DNA of 64,000 nucleotides from NCBI RefSeq assembly GCF_000956595.1, contig NZ_JYOO01000009.1, positions 62,001 through 126,000 on the forward strand. The letters run 5' to 3'. Source of the DNA: Priestia aryabhattai B8W22 (lineage in GTDB: Bacteria; Bacillota; Bacilli; Bacillales; Bacillaceae_H). Of the stretch, positions 24,305 through 32,918 are shown in pieces (positions within the stretch are counted from its first letter, which is position 1; each line of letters starts with the position of its first letter). The position numbers and the translations under genes are program-made. A model generated the notes under the pieces. The model had not been told where the DNA came from. It saw nothing but the letters and a program-made list of their open reading frames with translations, and did no database searches.

Positions 24305-24525
24305 TGTCTTAAGACAACAAGGGGATGGGAGAAATTTTTCACGGTCAAACAAAGGGGTATATGTTTGTTTTGTGATAAACTTCACGATTAATACTATAGC
24401 AAATTATGTCGACTTTTGGCAACCCCTTTTTTCAATTTTATTCACTTTTTTATAAAAAAACTTCATAAACAGCCAGATTCACTCATATAGTACAACCAAT
24501 TATGCTTTTAATAGAGGTGTTAACT

Positions 24526-24705
24526 ATGAAAATTGCTGGAATTACTCTAGGAGTTGTTATTCTTTTATTTTCTTTTTTATTCTATATTTTGTCTCTTATG
24601 CAGCTTGTCCCTCTCATTATCGCAGGCCCTCTCTTATTTTTAGCTATTCTTATTATCTTTACATTGCTTAACAATCACAACAAATTTCGAGGATTTAAAA
24701 AATGA
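24526..24705 (+). CDS. Small two-helix membrane protein, unknown function
   Basis: 59 residues, almost wholly hydrophobic. Two membrane segments (about 3-22 and 27-47) are joined by a short loop with a proline, and the end is basic (NNHNKFRGFKK). AGGTG lies six bases before the ATG. I do not recognise a family. The gene is alone between the spxH terminator and a bidirectional terminator shared with pepF. Confidence 0.6.
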   Translation: MKIAGITLGVVILLFSFLFYILSLMQLVPLIIAGPLLFLAILIIFTLLNNHNKFRGFKK

Positions 24706-24734
24706 AGCAGGATACAGCTCCTGCTTCATTTTAA
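24701..24734. terminator. Bidirectional terminator with pepF
   Basis: AATGAAGCAGGA pairs with TCCTGCTTCATT across a 6-base loop, between the convergent ends of the small membrane protein gene and pepF. Confidence 0.8.
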
Positions 24735-24736
24735 TT

Positions 24737-26554
24737 TTATTGATTTAATAAACGTTCCATTTCCGTTAATTTCTCTTCAAATACGGCTAGGGCTTCTTCA
24801 ATAGGCTGAGATGTTGTCATGTCCACTCCTGCTTTTTTCAACACTTCAATTGGATAATCAGAGCTTCCTGACTTTAAGAAACCTACATAGCGCTCAACAG
24901 CTGCATCTCCTTCTTCAAGGATTTGCTTGCTTAATGCCGCTGCTGCACTGAACCCTGTAGCATATTGATAAACATAGTAATTGTAGTAGAAATGCGGAAT
25001 ACGAGCCCATTCTAATCCAATCTCTTCGTCAATTACTAAGTTGTCTCCAAAATACTTTTTATTTAAGTCATAATATAATTTTGTTAATAATTCAGGTGTA
25101 AGCGGCTCTCCGTTTTGAGCACGCACGTGCACATCGTGCTCAAATTCAGCAAACATCGTTTGACGGAATACCGTACCGCGGAATCCTTCTAAATAATGGT
25201 TAAGCAAATACAAGCGCTGCTTTTCATCATCAATTGTTTTTAGTAAATAATCGTTTAGAAGCGCTTCATTACACGTTGAAGCTACTTCTGCAACAAAGAT
25301 TGAATAATCTCCGTAAGGATATGGCTGCGTTTTTCTTGTGTAATAACTGTGTACGGAATGGCCAAATTCATGAGCTAGTGTAAACAAATTATTTACATTA
25401 TCCTGCCAGTTCATTAAGATATAAGGATTGGTGCCATACGTTCCTGAAGAATAAGCACCGCTTCGCTTGCCTTTGTTCTCATGAACATCTACCCAACGAT
25501 TTTCAAATCCTTCTTTTAACACATTAAGGTAGTCTTCACCTAGTGGTTTCAGACCTTTTAAAATATAATCTTTTGCTTCTTCATAGCTTACTTCCATTTT
25601 TACGTCTTTTACTAAAGGCGTATAAAGGTCATACATATGAAGCTCTTCAATTCCCAATACTTTCTTACGTAAATCAATATATCGATGCAACAAATGCAAA
25701 TTATCGTTCACTGTTTTAACTAAGTTATCGTATACTTCTTCTGGAATATTATTTGTGCTAAGAGCTGAGTGACGAGCTGAATTATAGTGACGAACGCGGG
25801 CGCTGAAATTATCTTTCTTCACCGTGCCGCTTAACGTACTTGCAAACGTATTTTTAAATTTCCCGTACGTTTCATACACCGCTTTAAACGCTTCTTCTCG
25901 TACGCGGCGATCGCTGCTTTCTAAAAAGCGAATATAGCGTCCGTGCGTGATTTCTACTTCTTCTCCATTTTCGTCTTTAATGGACGGAAATTCTAAATCT
26001 GCGTTATTTAACATTCCAAACGTGTTGCTTGAAGACCCTAGTACTTCAGAAGCCTGAGCGAGAAGCGCTTCTTCACTTTCTGATAAAATGTGCGGACGCT
26101 CGCGAGTAATTTCATCTAACGCATGAGCGTATAACTTTAGCTCTTTATGTTCCGCCATGTATTGTTTAATTTTTGATTCTTCAATAGACAAAATTTCTGG
26201 TGTTACATACGATAGTGCACTTGCAATTTGAGTATAAAGGGTTTTAATACGATCATTTAATCCTTGATAAAAAGAGTTAGTGGTATCTTGATCGTAGCGC
26301 ATGTGAGCATATGTATAAAGTTTACTAACGCGCATTGTGAGCTCGTCTTGCTCTTGAAGAGCGTCGTATAAAGTTTGAGCGGACTCTCCAAGTTTTCCTT
26401 TGAATTTTTCCATTTGCGAAATAAGAGCTTTTACTTCTTCAAATTCTTTTTCCCATGCGTCATCTGAAGCAAAAATATCCTCTAGTTTCCACGTATCTTC
26501 TACTTTTATCTCGCTTCTACTTGGTAACTTTTTCACTTTTGATTGTTCACTCAT
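24737..26554 (-). CDS. pepF: Oligoendopeptidase F, PepF
   Basis: 605 residues of the M3 (thimet-like) metallopeptidase family, oligoendopeptidase F type. The zinc motif 'LAHEFGHSVHSYY' near residue 390 has the HEXXH core, with the further glutamate ligand about 28 residues later in 'VAEVASTCNEALL'. It degrades oligopeptides in the cytoplasm, fitting the two peptide importers in this window. In B. subtilis (yjbG) overproduction inhibits sporulation initiation by destroying the PhrA peptide. I start at the second ATG (codon ending at 26554), six bases after GGAGGG. It matches the usual length of about 600 residues. Confidence 0.92.
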   Translation of the reverse strand: MSEQSKVKKLPSRSEIKVEDTWKLEDIFASDDAWEKEFEEVKALISQMEKFKGKLGESAQTLYDALQEQDELTMRVSKLYTYAHMRYDQDTTNSFYQGLNDRIKTLYTQIASALSYVTPEILSIEESKIKQYMAEHKELKLYAHALDEITRERPHILSESEEALLAQASEVLGSSSNTFGMLNNADLEFPSIKDENGEEVEITHGRYIRFLESSDRRVREEAFKAVYETYGKFKNTFASTLSGTVKKDNFSARVRHYNSARHSALSTNNIPEEVYDNLVKTVNDNLHLLHRYIDLRKKVLGIEELHMYDLYTPLVKDVKMEVSYEEAKDYILKGLKPLGEDYLNVLKEGFENRWVDVHENKGKRSGAYSSGTYGTNPYILMNWQDNVNNLFTLAHEFGHSVHSYYTRKTQPYPYGDYSIFVAEVASTCNEALLNDYLLKTIDDEKQRLYLLNHYLEGFRGTVFRQTMFAEFEHDVHVRAQNGEPLTPELLTKLYYDLNKKYFGDNLVIDEEIGLEWARIPHFYYNYYVYQYATGFSAAAALSKQILEEGDAAVERYVGFLKSGSSDYPIEVLKKAGVDMTTSQPIEEALAVFEEKLTEMERLLNQ

Positions 26555-26660
26555 GGTCATCCCTCCATCTTTTTCTACCTGTCTATAACTGTTCGCTTTT
26601 TCTAAGGCGAATCCTTTTTATTTCTTTCGTTATTGTATGTTGTTTTAAAAGAATTAATCA

Positions 26661-26715
26661 AAAGTCAGTACGCTTTTGAAAAAAGGATTCTTTCTTAAGC
26701 GTACTGATTTTCAGT
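26661..26715 (-). terminator. Long-loop terminator of coiA
   Basis: TCAGTACGCTT pairs with AAGCGTACTGA over a 21-base loop that itself can fold. On the minus strand a short T-run (TTTT) follows. It ends coiA. Confidence 0.6.
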
Positions 26716-26717
26716 GG

Positions 26718-27899
26718 TTATGTCACTTCTTTTGCTTGATTTAACCACCTTTTCATCATTTGTCCATCTTCTAAAAACGCATCGGATGTTCGCTTTGGAA
26801 TCGTGTAAGGCCTTCTGATTTTGTATACCCCAGAAGTTATAGACGTTAGCATCCCTAGCCGGCATAATACCTCTATATACTCAACCAAAGGCTGTTCCAC
26901 AACAACAGGGGCCATCGGCAAAGACCGAAACACAATATGCCTCTGATGAATTCTGTAGAGCCATAGCCTGCATAACTCTTTTTCTGTAATTAAATCCCCT
27001 ACGTGCTTTTCCTGCATTAAATCAAGAAGCAGCCATGTTTGCCATATAGTAGCAGACGTGTCAATCATGTATAAAGAAGGCAGCGGCATGCCTGCTTCTG
27101 CTGGAATATGAGAGGGAGGAATATTGCTTTCATAAAGAGCGTGTAAAAAAGGCTGAAGCTTCTGATTAGGATAGAGGATATAATGCGTTCTCCATGCCTT
27201 CTTTTTCTTTATCCATGAAGAGAAGAATTGAGGCTGTGTATGTGTAGAAAAAAGATCATGAAAGGTATGCTCGTGAGGAGAGAGCACGACAAGCTGTGCA
27301 TAACAAATCTGAGATGAAAAAGGAATAAGATGTTCAAGTTTCAACAGTTGATTAGTAGAAGGTGAAAAATAAAGAAGTGTGGGCGTATAATCGGAAAGAG
27401 TAAGAAACTGCCACTCTTGAAAAGAAAGTTGATACATATAAGTGGATAAGCGCTTCATTCTTTTTGCCCCCATAATCCAAAGAGGCATATAATTTCCTTT
27501 CTCATAATGAATAGAACGTTTAGTTAACACTGAGGAAGATAAGGACGCACATTGAAATTCAATTGCATATTTTTGCGAGGGCGTATCTACAAGAAGATCT
27601 GGACGCTGCATAATGTCAGGAAGATAACTTTCTAACTCGACTTCAAGATGAGAACTAAACCAGTGAAACAGCTTTCGCTTTCCGTCGAGATGATAATCTG
27701 TTTCACCTTCATGCTGAGCGACGCACGTTTTTTTCAGGTGCGCAAAATGAGGAATTTTTTTTGTACCTACCTTTAACTGTACAGGGGATTGACAAGAGGG
27801 ACAGTAGAACTGCTTTTCTTTTTTCCACAGCTTAAGCTGTTCAAGCGAAAAGCGCTGAGCCAGTGAAATGAGGCCTTCGTCTGTTTGGGCAACTAACAA
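26718..27899 (-). CDS. coiA: Competence protein CoiA
   Basis: 393 residues. The N-terminal zinc-like module has 'CPSC' (Cys33, Cys36), 'HFAH' (His51, His54) and Cys59. Next is a nuclease-like region with 'KRKLFHWFS', 'QRPDLLV' and 'AIEFQCASLS' (a D..ExQ pattern of restriction-endonuclease folds), then a divergent C-terminal half. CoiA is a late competence protein acting after DNA uptake to promote recombination. In B. subtilis (yjbF) it is ComK-controlled. The N-terminal module is similar to that of YjcD encoded at 5743. No strong ribosome-binding site other than AAGGAG is visible. Confidence 0.88.
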   Translation of the reverse strand: MLVAQTDEGLISLAQRFSLEQLKLWKKEKQFYCPSCQSPVQLKVGTKKIPHFAHLKKTCVAQHEGETDYHLDGKRKLFHWFSSHLEVELESYLPDIMQRPDLLVDTPSQKYAIEFQCASLSSSVLTKRSIHYEKGNYMPLWIMGAKRMKRLSTYMYQLSFQEWQFLTLSDYTPTLLYFSPSTNQLLKLEHLIPFSSQICYAQLVVLSPHEHTFHDLFSTHTQPQFFSSWIKKKKAWRTHYILYPNQKLQPFLHALYESNIPPSHIPAEAGMPLPSLYMIDTSATIWQTWLLLDLMQEKHVGDLITEKELCRLWLYRIHQRHIVFRSLPMAPVVVEQPLVEYIEVLCRLGMLTSITSGVYKIRRPYTIPKRTSDAFLEDGQMMKRWLNQAKEVT

Positions 27900-27978
27900 T
27901 CATACATTTCTCCTTCCTATAGTAGCGAGCTATATCCTTGTATTCGACACCTTTCTACTAAACCCTTTTCTTTCAGAA

Positions 27979-28012
27979 AAAAACCACATTGCAGATACGC
28001 AATGTGGTTTAC
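27979..28012 (-). terminator. Terminator of the cardiolipin synthase gene
   Basis: A perfect 12-bp stem (AAACCACATTGC/GCAATGTGGTTT, 6-base loop) followed on the minus strand by a T-rich tail. Confidence 0.8.
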
Positions 28013-28017
28013 AGCAA

Positions 28018-29535
28018 TTATAATAGCGGTGAAAGCAAACGGGCTGTTGATTCAAACAGCCGCTGTATAAATGGCCGCTTTTCAAAGTCTTTAAAGTGAA
28101 GCTCACTCGTTTCTTCTAAATCTTGCATATATTCATATACGAGCTTTTGGGTACTAGCTGTGCGATATAAAAAAGCATTTACTTCAAAATTTAAATGAAA
28201 GCTTCTCATGTCCATGTTAGCTGTTCCAATAGAGGCAATTTCTCTATCAACAATCACAATCTTGCTGTGCATAAATCCTTTTTTATACTCGTAAATTTTC
28301 ACACCTGCTTCTAGCAGCTCCGGAAAATAAGAGCGTGATGCATGAAAAACAATTTTTTTATCGGGCTTCTGAGGTACAAGAAGCCTTACATCTATACCGC
28401 TTAAAGCAGCTACTTTGAGGGAAGTAAAAATATCTTCATCAGGTATGAAGTAAGGAGAAGCAATCCAAATGGACTCTTTCGCAGACGTAATCATCGAAAA
28501 AAATAAGTGTTTGATAATTTCCCACTCACGGTCTGGTCCGCCAGCAATCATTTGAACACCGCCGCACTTTTCCATATCAATGTCAATTAAATCAGGCGAT
28601 AGATACGTTTGAGTAAGCATCGTCTGTCCTGTCATATAATACCAGTCTTGCAAGAAAATAAGCTGCAATGAACGGACTGCCTCACCCTTCACCATCAAGT
28701 GAGTATCTCTCCAAAAGCCAAAATGCCGACTTTTCCCAAGATACTCATCACCAATGTTCAAACCTCCTACAAACCCAATTGTTCCATCAATGACTACAAT
28801 TTTACGATGATTACGGAAATTGATTTTATTATTGAGAAATGGAAGTCTGACCGGCAAGAATGGAATCATTTCTACGCCCGCGTTTCTTAACTCGTGAATA
28901 TAATGCGGTGAAAGCTGAAAACTGCCCACAGCATCATACAAGAAGCGTACATAAACTCCTTCTTGTACTTTCTGAATCAAAATATCTTTAATTTGTTCTC
29001 CTAAGTGATCATGTCGTACGATGTAATACTCTAAGTGGATATGATGCCTTGCATGCTTTAATGATTCCATAATTTCGTGAAACGTCTCTTTTCCATTCGT
29101 CAATGCGCGCGTATCTGATGAAAAAGAAATTGGACTCTTGCCAAGCCTGACGGCTAGCTTCAGCATTTGCTTTCTACTGGTGCCCAACTGTTCAAAGTGA
29201 TTTTCTAATATACCGGAATCTCTTTCCATCTTTAAAAGCACCTGTTCATCCAGCTTTGCTTTTTTAGCAAATAAACGCCGTTTTCGCGTATTGCGTCCAA
29301 ATAACAAATAAAAAAAGAACCCTATTACCGGGAAACCGCCTAATACTACGAGCCACGTTAGCGTTTGAGTTGGATGACGGTTTTCTAATGAAATAACAAG
29401 ACCGATGAAAACAACACTAATCGTAATTAAGATACTCAGCACGCCAATAAATTTACCGTCCCAATACCCTTTTGTAAAATAAAGCAAAGCAATAATACCA
29501 ATAACAAAAATTAAAAGCTGTAATCTATTTTTCAA
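28018..29535 (-). CDS. cls: Cardiolipin synthase (PLD type)
   Basis: 505 residues. Two N-terminal membrane helices (about 3-23 and 32-52, then 'LTWLVVLGGFPVIGFFFYLLFGRN') are followed by two phospholipase D (HKD) motifs: 'HRKIVVIDG' near residue 242 and 'HSKIVIVDR' near 420, both complete. The enzyme joins two phosphatidylglycerols to cardiolipin at the membrane. Bacillus has several paralogs (ClsA/YwnE, YwjE, YwiE); the length and twin helices suit the ClsA type. It lies between coiA and mecA, where I recall no counterpart in B. subtilis. Monocistronic. Confidence 0.88.
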   Translation of the reverse strand: MKNRLQLLIFVIGIIALLYFTKGYWDGKFIGVLSILITISVVFIGLVISLENRHPTQTLTWLVVLGGFPVIGFFFYLLFGRNTRKRRLFAKKAKLDEQVLLKMERDSGILENHFEQLGTSRKQMLKLAVRLGKSPISFSSDTRALTNGKETFHEIMESLKHARHHIHLEYYIVRHDHLGEQIKDILIQKVQEGVYVRFLYDAVGSFQLSPHYIHELRNAGVEMIPFLPVRLPFLNNKINFRNHRKIVVIDGTIGFVGGLNIGDEYLGKSRHFGFWRDTHLMVKGEAVRSLQLIFLQDWYYMTGQTMLTQTYLSPDLIDIDMEKCGGVQMIAGGPDREWEIIKHLFFSMITSAKESIWIASPYFIPDEDIFTSLKVAALSGIDVRLLVPQKPDKKIVFHASRSYFPELLEAGVKIYEYKKGFMHSKIVIVDREIASIGTANMDMRSFHLNFEVNAFLYRTASTQKLVYEYMQDLEETSELHFKDFEKRPFIQRLFESTARLLSPLL

Positions 29536-29714
29536 CTTGTTTTCACCTATCCTACAACCAATCTTTCATCATTAATAACAGGTCTTTATACCGTTATTAT
29601 CCTCAAACTTGTTATTTTAACACTACACTTTCCCGTGTAGGAACCAGCCCCTGCTTTTTCCACCTATATTGTTCAAACTGAGCAGAGAGCATTTCCAAAA
29701 AAGAGGGCAAAACA

Positions 29715-29746
29715 AAGACCGATTTCATATACATGAAATCGGCTGC
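29715..29746 (-). terminator. Terminator of mecA
   Basis: CCGATTTCAT pairs with ATGAAATCGG across a 4-base loop, seven bases after the mecA stop codon, with a T-rich tail on the minus strand. Confidence 0.7.
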
Positions 29747-29748
29747 TA

Positions 29749-30429
29749 TTATCGTAAAGGAAAATACTGCTTTACTTGTTCAAGTGCATTTTCACTGATT
29801 AATTCTTTTCCATATTCCATTAAACGATGAACTGTTACATTTGATTCATTTGCATATTCTAAAATGATACTCAAAATGTTATCAATTTCAGCTACAAAGT
29901 CTTCATCATCTGTAAACTCAACGTATAAATAATATTTCCCTTCAAACACGTACATGCTGTTGATGATATCATCTAACTCTAAATGGTGACTTAAGGAAAT
30001 TAAATGTTCTAAGTCTTGAAAGCGTGCGACGAACTGTAGCCCTTCGTCTTCTATAATTTCTTCTTCAAAATCAGCTTTTTTATTTTGATTCGCTTGATGA
30101 TCAAGCAACGCTTCAATTTTTCCATCTACAGGGATATCGATTTTATCATTTTCACCAACAGGTACTTCGAACTTTTGACCGTCTTTTGAAACTTGTGCTC
30201 TTGTTACAATAACCTCTAGCCCCTTCTCAAGCGCATGTACTTGAATCCAAAGAGGACCTTCTGCTACAAACTCTTCTTCTTGATGAATTTCGTCCATCAT
30301 CTCCCAGAATAGCTCTTCACTGCGCTCTCGGCTAAACCAAATTTCATTGCGATCAAATCCACGTTCTTCAATATCTACGTAAGTGACAAAGAATTTTACT
30401 GTGTTTTCATTAATGCGTTCGATTTCCAT
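29749..30429 (-). CDS. mecA: ClpC adaptor protein MecA
   Basis: 226 residues. The N-terminal target-binding domain ('MEIERINENTVKFFVTY', 'RGFDRNEIWFSRERSEELFW') and the C-terminal ClpC-binding domain ('LEHLISLSHHLELDDIINSMYVFEGKYYLYVEF'-type) are joined by an acidic linker. MecA recruits ComK (and Spo0A and others) to ClpC, controlling competence. The ATG codon ending at 30429 follows GGGAGA; the longer frame to 30483 lacks homology and signals. Slightly longer than the 218 residues of B. subtilis. Coding context with coiA, comZ and spx/spxH concentrates competence and proteolysis genes here. Confidence 0.92.
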   Translation of the reverse strand: MEIERINENTVKFFVTYVDIEERGFDRNEIWFSRERSEELFWEMMDEIHQEEEFVAEGPLWIQVHALEKGLEVIVTRAQVSKDGQKFEVPVGENDKIDIPVDGKIEALLDHQANQNKKADFEEEIIEDEGLQFVARFQDLEHLISLSHHLELDDIINSMYVFEGKYYLYVEFTDDEDFVAEIDNILSIILEYANESNVTVHRLMEYGKELISENALEQVKQYFPLR

Positions 30430-30789
30430 TATCATCTCTCCCTTCGGAAAAATCAGTGAAGGTAATCCGGCCATTTCGAACATTACCCCTAAACGATGAA
30501 GGGACTATTTTACCCCCGTGTTAAAGCAATATTACATGTACTTTCTCACTTTGTAAAGCATTCTAACTTGGGATATACAAGCATACACTATTTGAGTGAA
30601 CCTTGTATATCTATTTTATGACAAAATGCGAAAGAAAGGAAATAAAAAATACTCTGACAACTCACAGCCACCTTACACCTTACTTTGTTATATACATAAT
30701 CTCTTTACCCTATGAACGCTTTTTGTTAAAAATGAACACAGATAAAGCAATATGAGCTACTTATCCTTACATATTGGGAGGGAAGACTA
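30430..30789. other. Divergent mecA/yjbE region, 360 bp
   Basis: It holds the promoters of mecA (minus) and yjbE (plus). The only clear structure is an inverted repeat at 30572-30611: GATATACAAG and CTTGTATATC around 20 bases that contain a smaller CACT/AGTG pairing. No riboswitch of the manganese yybP-ykoY class was recognised upstream of the TerC gene. Confidence 0.5.
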
Positions 30790-31455
30790 TTGGATTTAGA
30801 ATTAATAACCTCCATTCTTCTTATTATCGGTATCGATATTGTATTAGGTGGAGACAACGCTATTGTTATTGCCTTAGCAAGCCGCAACTTACCTGAATAT
30901 CAGCGAAATAAAGCTATTTTTTTAGGGACTGGCTTAGCTGTGATAGTTCGCATTGTACTTACTATTTTAGCTGTTTATTTACTAACTATTCCTTACTTGC
31001 AGCTCATCGGCGGTTTTTTATTAGTGATCATTGCCTTTAAGCTTCTTGTATCAGAAGGTGATGATGCATCTTCAATCCGTGCAGGTGTGACATTAGGCGC
31101 CGCTGTAAGAACGATTGTATTTGCTGATATTGTAATGGGACTAGATAATGTAATAGCTGTAGCAGGCGCAGCTCATGGAAATATTATCTTGGTTGTCACC
31201 GGATTACTCGTATCCGTCCCCATTATTGTTTGGGGAAGCAAGCTCATTTTGTATTTGATGGAACGGTTTCCTCTGCTCGTTTATGGTGGAGCAGCTATTT
31301 TAGCTTATACTGCTGGAAATATGATTGGACATGAGAAGAGTTTACATTCATTCTTTGCAGGCCATACATCTCTAGGAACATTTATTCCGTTTATAACAAT
31401 TGCTGTTGTGCTGATAAGCGGCATGGCTGTTAATAGCTTTCGTTCAACTAAATGA
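30790..31455 (+). CDS. yjbE: TerC-family membrane protein YjbE
   Basis: 221 residues, about seven membrane helices. The TerC hallmarks are two acidic membrane motifs: 'GIDIVLGGDNAIVIALA' near residue 15 and 'VFADIVMGLDNVIAVAGA' near 105. Bacillus TerC proteins (MeeF/YkoY, MeeY/YceF) export manganese to metal-dependent exported proteins; YjbE is a paralog with less certain substrate. Start TTG 30790 with GGGAGGG seven bases upstream. It lies beside mecA as in B. subtilis. Confidence 0.85.
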   Translation: MDLELITSILLIIGIDIVLGGDNAIVIALASRNLPEYQRNKAIFLGTGLAVIVRIVLTILAVYLLTIPYLQLIGGFLLVIIAFKLLVSEGDDASSIRAGVTLGAAVRTIVFADIVMGLDNVIAVAGAAHGNIILVVTGLLVSVPIIVWGSKLILYLMERFPLLVYGGAAILAYTAGNMIGHEKSLHSFFAGHTSLGTFIPFITIAVVLISGMAVNSFRSTK

Positions 31456-31458
31456 TAA

Positions 31459-31503
31459 AGAAAAGGCCATACTAAACATTTTTATTTAGTATGGCCTTTT
31501 CTT
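31459..31503. terminator. Bidirectional terminator yjbE/madM
   Basis: A perfect 16-bp stem (AAAAGGCCATACTAAA and complement) around an 8-base loop, flanked by A- and T-rich ends. Confidence 0.85.
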
Positions 31504-31551
31504 TAGTTTAATGAGCACAGCAGTCTTTTATTCATAAAACACTTTGTACAC

Positions 31552-32313
31552 TTAAAAAATAATCTCTGTGAGTAAAAAAAGAATAGATGGTACGAGTAAA
31601 CAACCAAGACCTGTATAAAATGTAGCTGTCATGGCTCCGTAAGGTACAAGTTTTACATCTGTCGCGGCTAAACCAGCCGCGACACCGCTCGTCGTCCCCA
31701 TAATTCCTCCATAGATCATTGCTGTGCGAGGGTTGTTTAATTTGATTTTCTTAGCAAATATCGGTGTCAAAATCATAACTGAAATGGATTTAATTAATCC
31801 TACAGCTATACTTAACGCGATAACATCGGAGGAGGCTCCAATCGCAGTTCCAGAAACCGGCCCCACAATATAGGTCACGGCTCCTCCTCCGATTGTGGTC
31901 AAAGCAACGGGATCTCTATATCCAAAACAAAGAGCAATAATTACACCTATTACAAAGGAATAGAAAACCCCAAAAAACAAGGCCGTAATCCCGCTGATTC
32001 CCGTTTTTTTTACTTCGCTAAAATTGGCGCCGAACGCAGTAGCAATAATGGCAAAATCTCGCAGCATCCCCCCGCCCATTAAACCAATTCCTGAAAATAA
32101 CTGTATATCAGAAATTCCTTTCTCTCCTCCTGTGTTCACTCCACCGATATAAGCAAGAATTAATCCAAACATAATAGCAATAGCAGATCCGTGAACTCTT
32201 CCTTTTGTTAATTTATCTGATAAAAAATAAGCAATATACATGACAATCCCAATAATAGCAAATGCCGTAATCAGCCCGTTATTTTCTAATCCTTCTTTGA
32301 TCATATTCATCAT
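31552..32313 (-). CDS. madM: Malonate transporter subunit MadM
   Basis: 253 residues with about eight membrane helices. The sequence ('GLMGGGMLRDFAIIATAFGANF', 'VGPVSGTAIGASSDVIALSIAVGLIKS', 'GIMGTTSGVAAGLAAT') fits MadM, the larger subunit of the Na+-dependent malonate importer MadLM. Its start overlaps the end of madL by four bases (translational coupling). No malonate decarboxylase genes are nearby in this window, so the imported substrate's fate is not shown; a related dicarboxylate is possible. It lies in a block absent from the B. subtilis order. Confidence 0.85.
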   Translation of the reverse strand: MMNMIKEGLENNGLITAFAIIGIVMYIAYFLSDKLTKGRVHGSAIAIMFGLILAYIGGVNTGGEKGISDIQLFSGIGLMGGGMLRDFAIIATAFGANFSEVKKTGISGITALFFGVFYSFVIGVIIALCFGYRDPVALTTIGGGAVTYIVGPVSGTAIGASSDVIALSIAVGLIKSISVMILTPIFAKKIKLNNPRTAMIYGGIMGTTSGVAAGLAATDVKLVPYGAMTATFYTGLGCLLVPSILFLLTEIIF

Positions 32314-32723
32314 TTTATCTGCTCCTTAGGTAAAATAGAAAGCTCTATTTCTTGTTCCTTCACCTTCGCTTTCTCTCCTATTCTGCTGATAAATGGTATG
32401 GATAAAAAGCCTACTACGACTACTAGCACCCCTGCAAGAATTGCCATGCCTCCACCATCAAGAGCAGCTACAACATTTTGCTGTGCAGACATTGCTACCA
32501 CGATAGGAATATAAATACCTCCCCAAAAAGCAATGCCTTCTTCGGATTTTACTTGAAGCTTATTTTTCTTCTTTAAATAATCCACCGCTAGTACAAGAAG
32601 AAGCATGGACACCCCTACTCCTCCAACGTTGGCTTCTACTCCCATCAGCCCTCCTAATGCGTCCCCTACAATTACTCCTATCAACATGCAAATAGACAGC
32701 AGCGCTACACCGAAGATTATCAT
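32310..32723 (-). CDS. madL: Malonate transporter subunit MadL
   Basis: 137 residues, about four membrane helices with the MadL pattern 'IIFGVALLSICMLIGVIVGDALGGLMGVEANVGGVG', cut here in my reading into an N-terminal helix and a glycine-rich loop. It is the small subunit of the MadLM malonate importer. I use the ATG at the MIIFG start (codon ending at 32723), seven bases after GGAGG. A LysR-type regulator gene lies about 200 bases upstream on the same strand and is the likely controller. Confidence 0.85.
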   Translation of the reverse strand: MIIFGVALLSICMLIGVIVGDALGGLMGVEANVGGVGVSMLLLVLAVDYLKKKNKLQVKSEEGIAFWGGIYIPIVVAMSAQQNVVAALDGGGMAILAGVLVVVVGFLSIPFISRIGEKAKVKEQEIELSILPKEQIK

Positions 32724-32886
32724 ATTACTTCCTCCCCAACCCATTATTGAAAGCGTTTACTTTATAATTTAAAAATAGTGTAAAGGAAAAAAGTTGAATA
32801 ACCTATGCATTTTTAGTTATATACTTATATCAAAAACGACATAATGCAGTTTTTCTCTACCGTTTATTTTAGATTTATTCGAAAAA

Positions 32887-32918
32887 GAAATAAAAATCAT
32901 GACATTTAGTCATGATCC
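32887..32918 (-). terminator. Terminator of the LysR gene
   Basis: ATCATGAC/GTCATGAT stem with a 5-base loop, followed on the minus strand by TTTTTATTTCTTTTT. It separates the regulator from madLM, which must have its own promoter in 32724-32886. Confidence 0.75.

Noticed and set aside
30484-30789. Possible yybP-ykoY manganese riboswitch upstream of the TerC gene
   Set aside because: The conserved loops of that class are not visible; only a simple inverted repeat is present.
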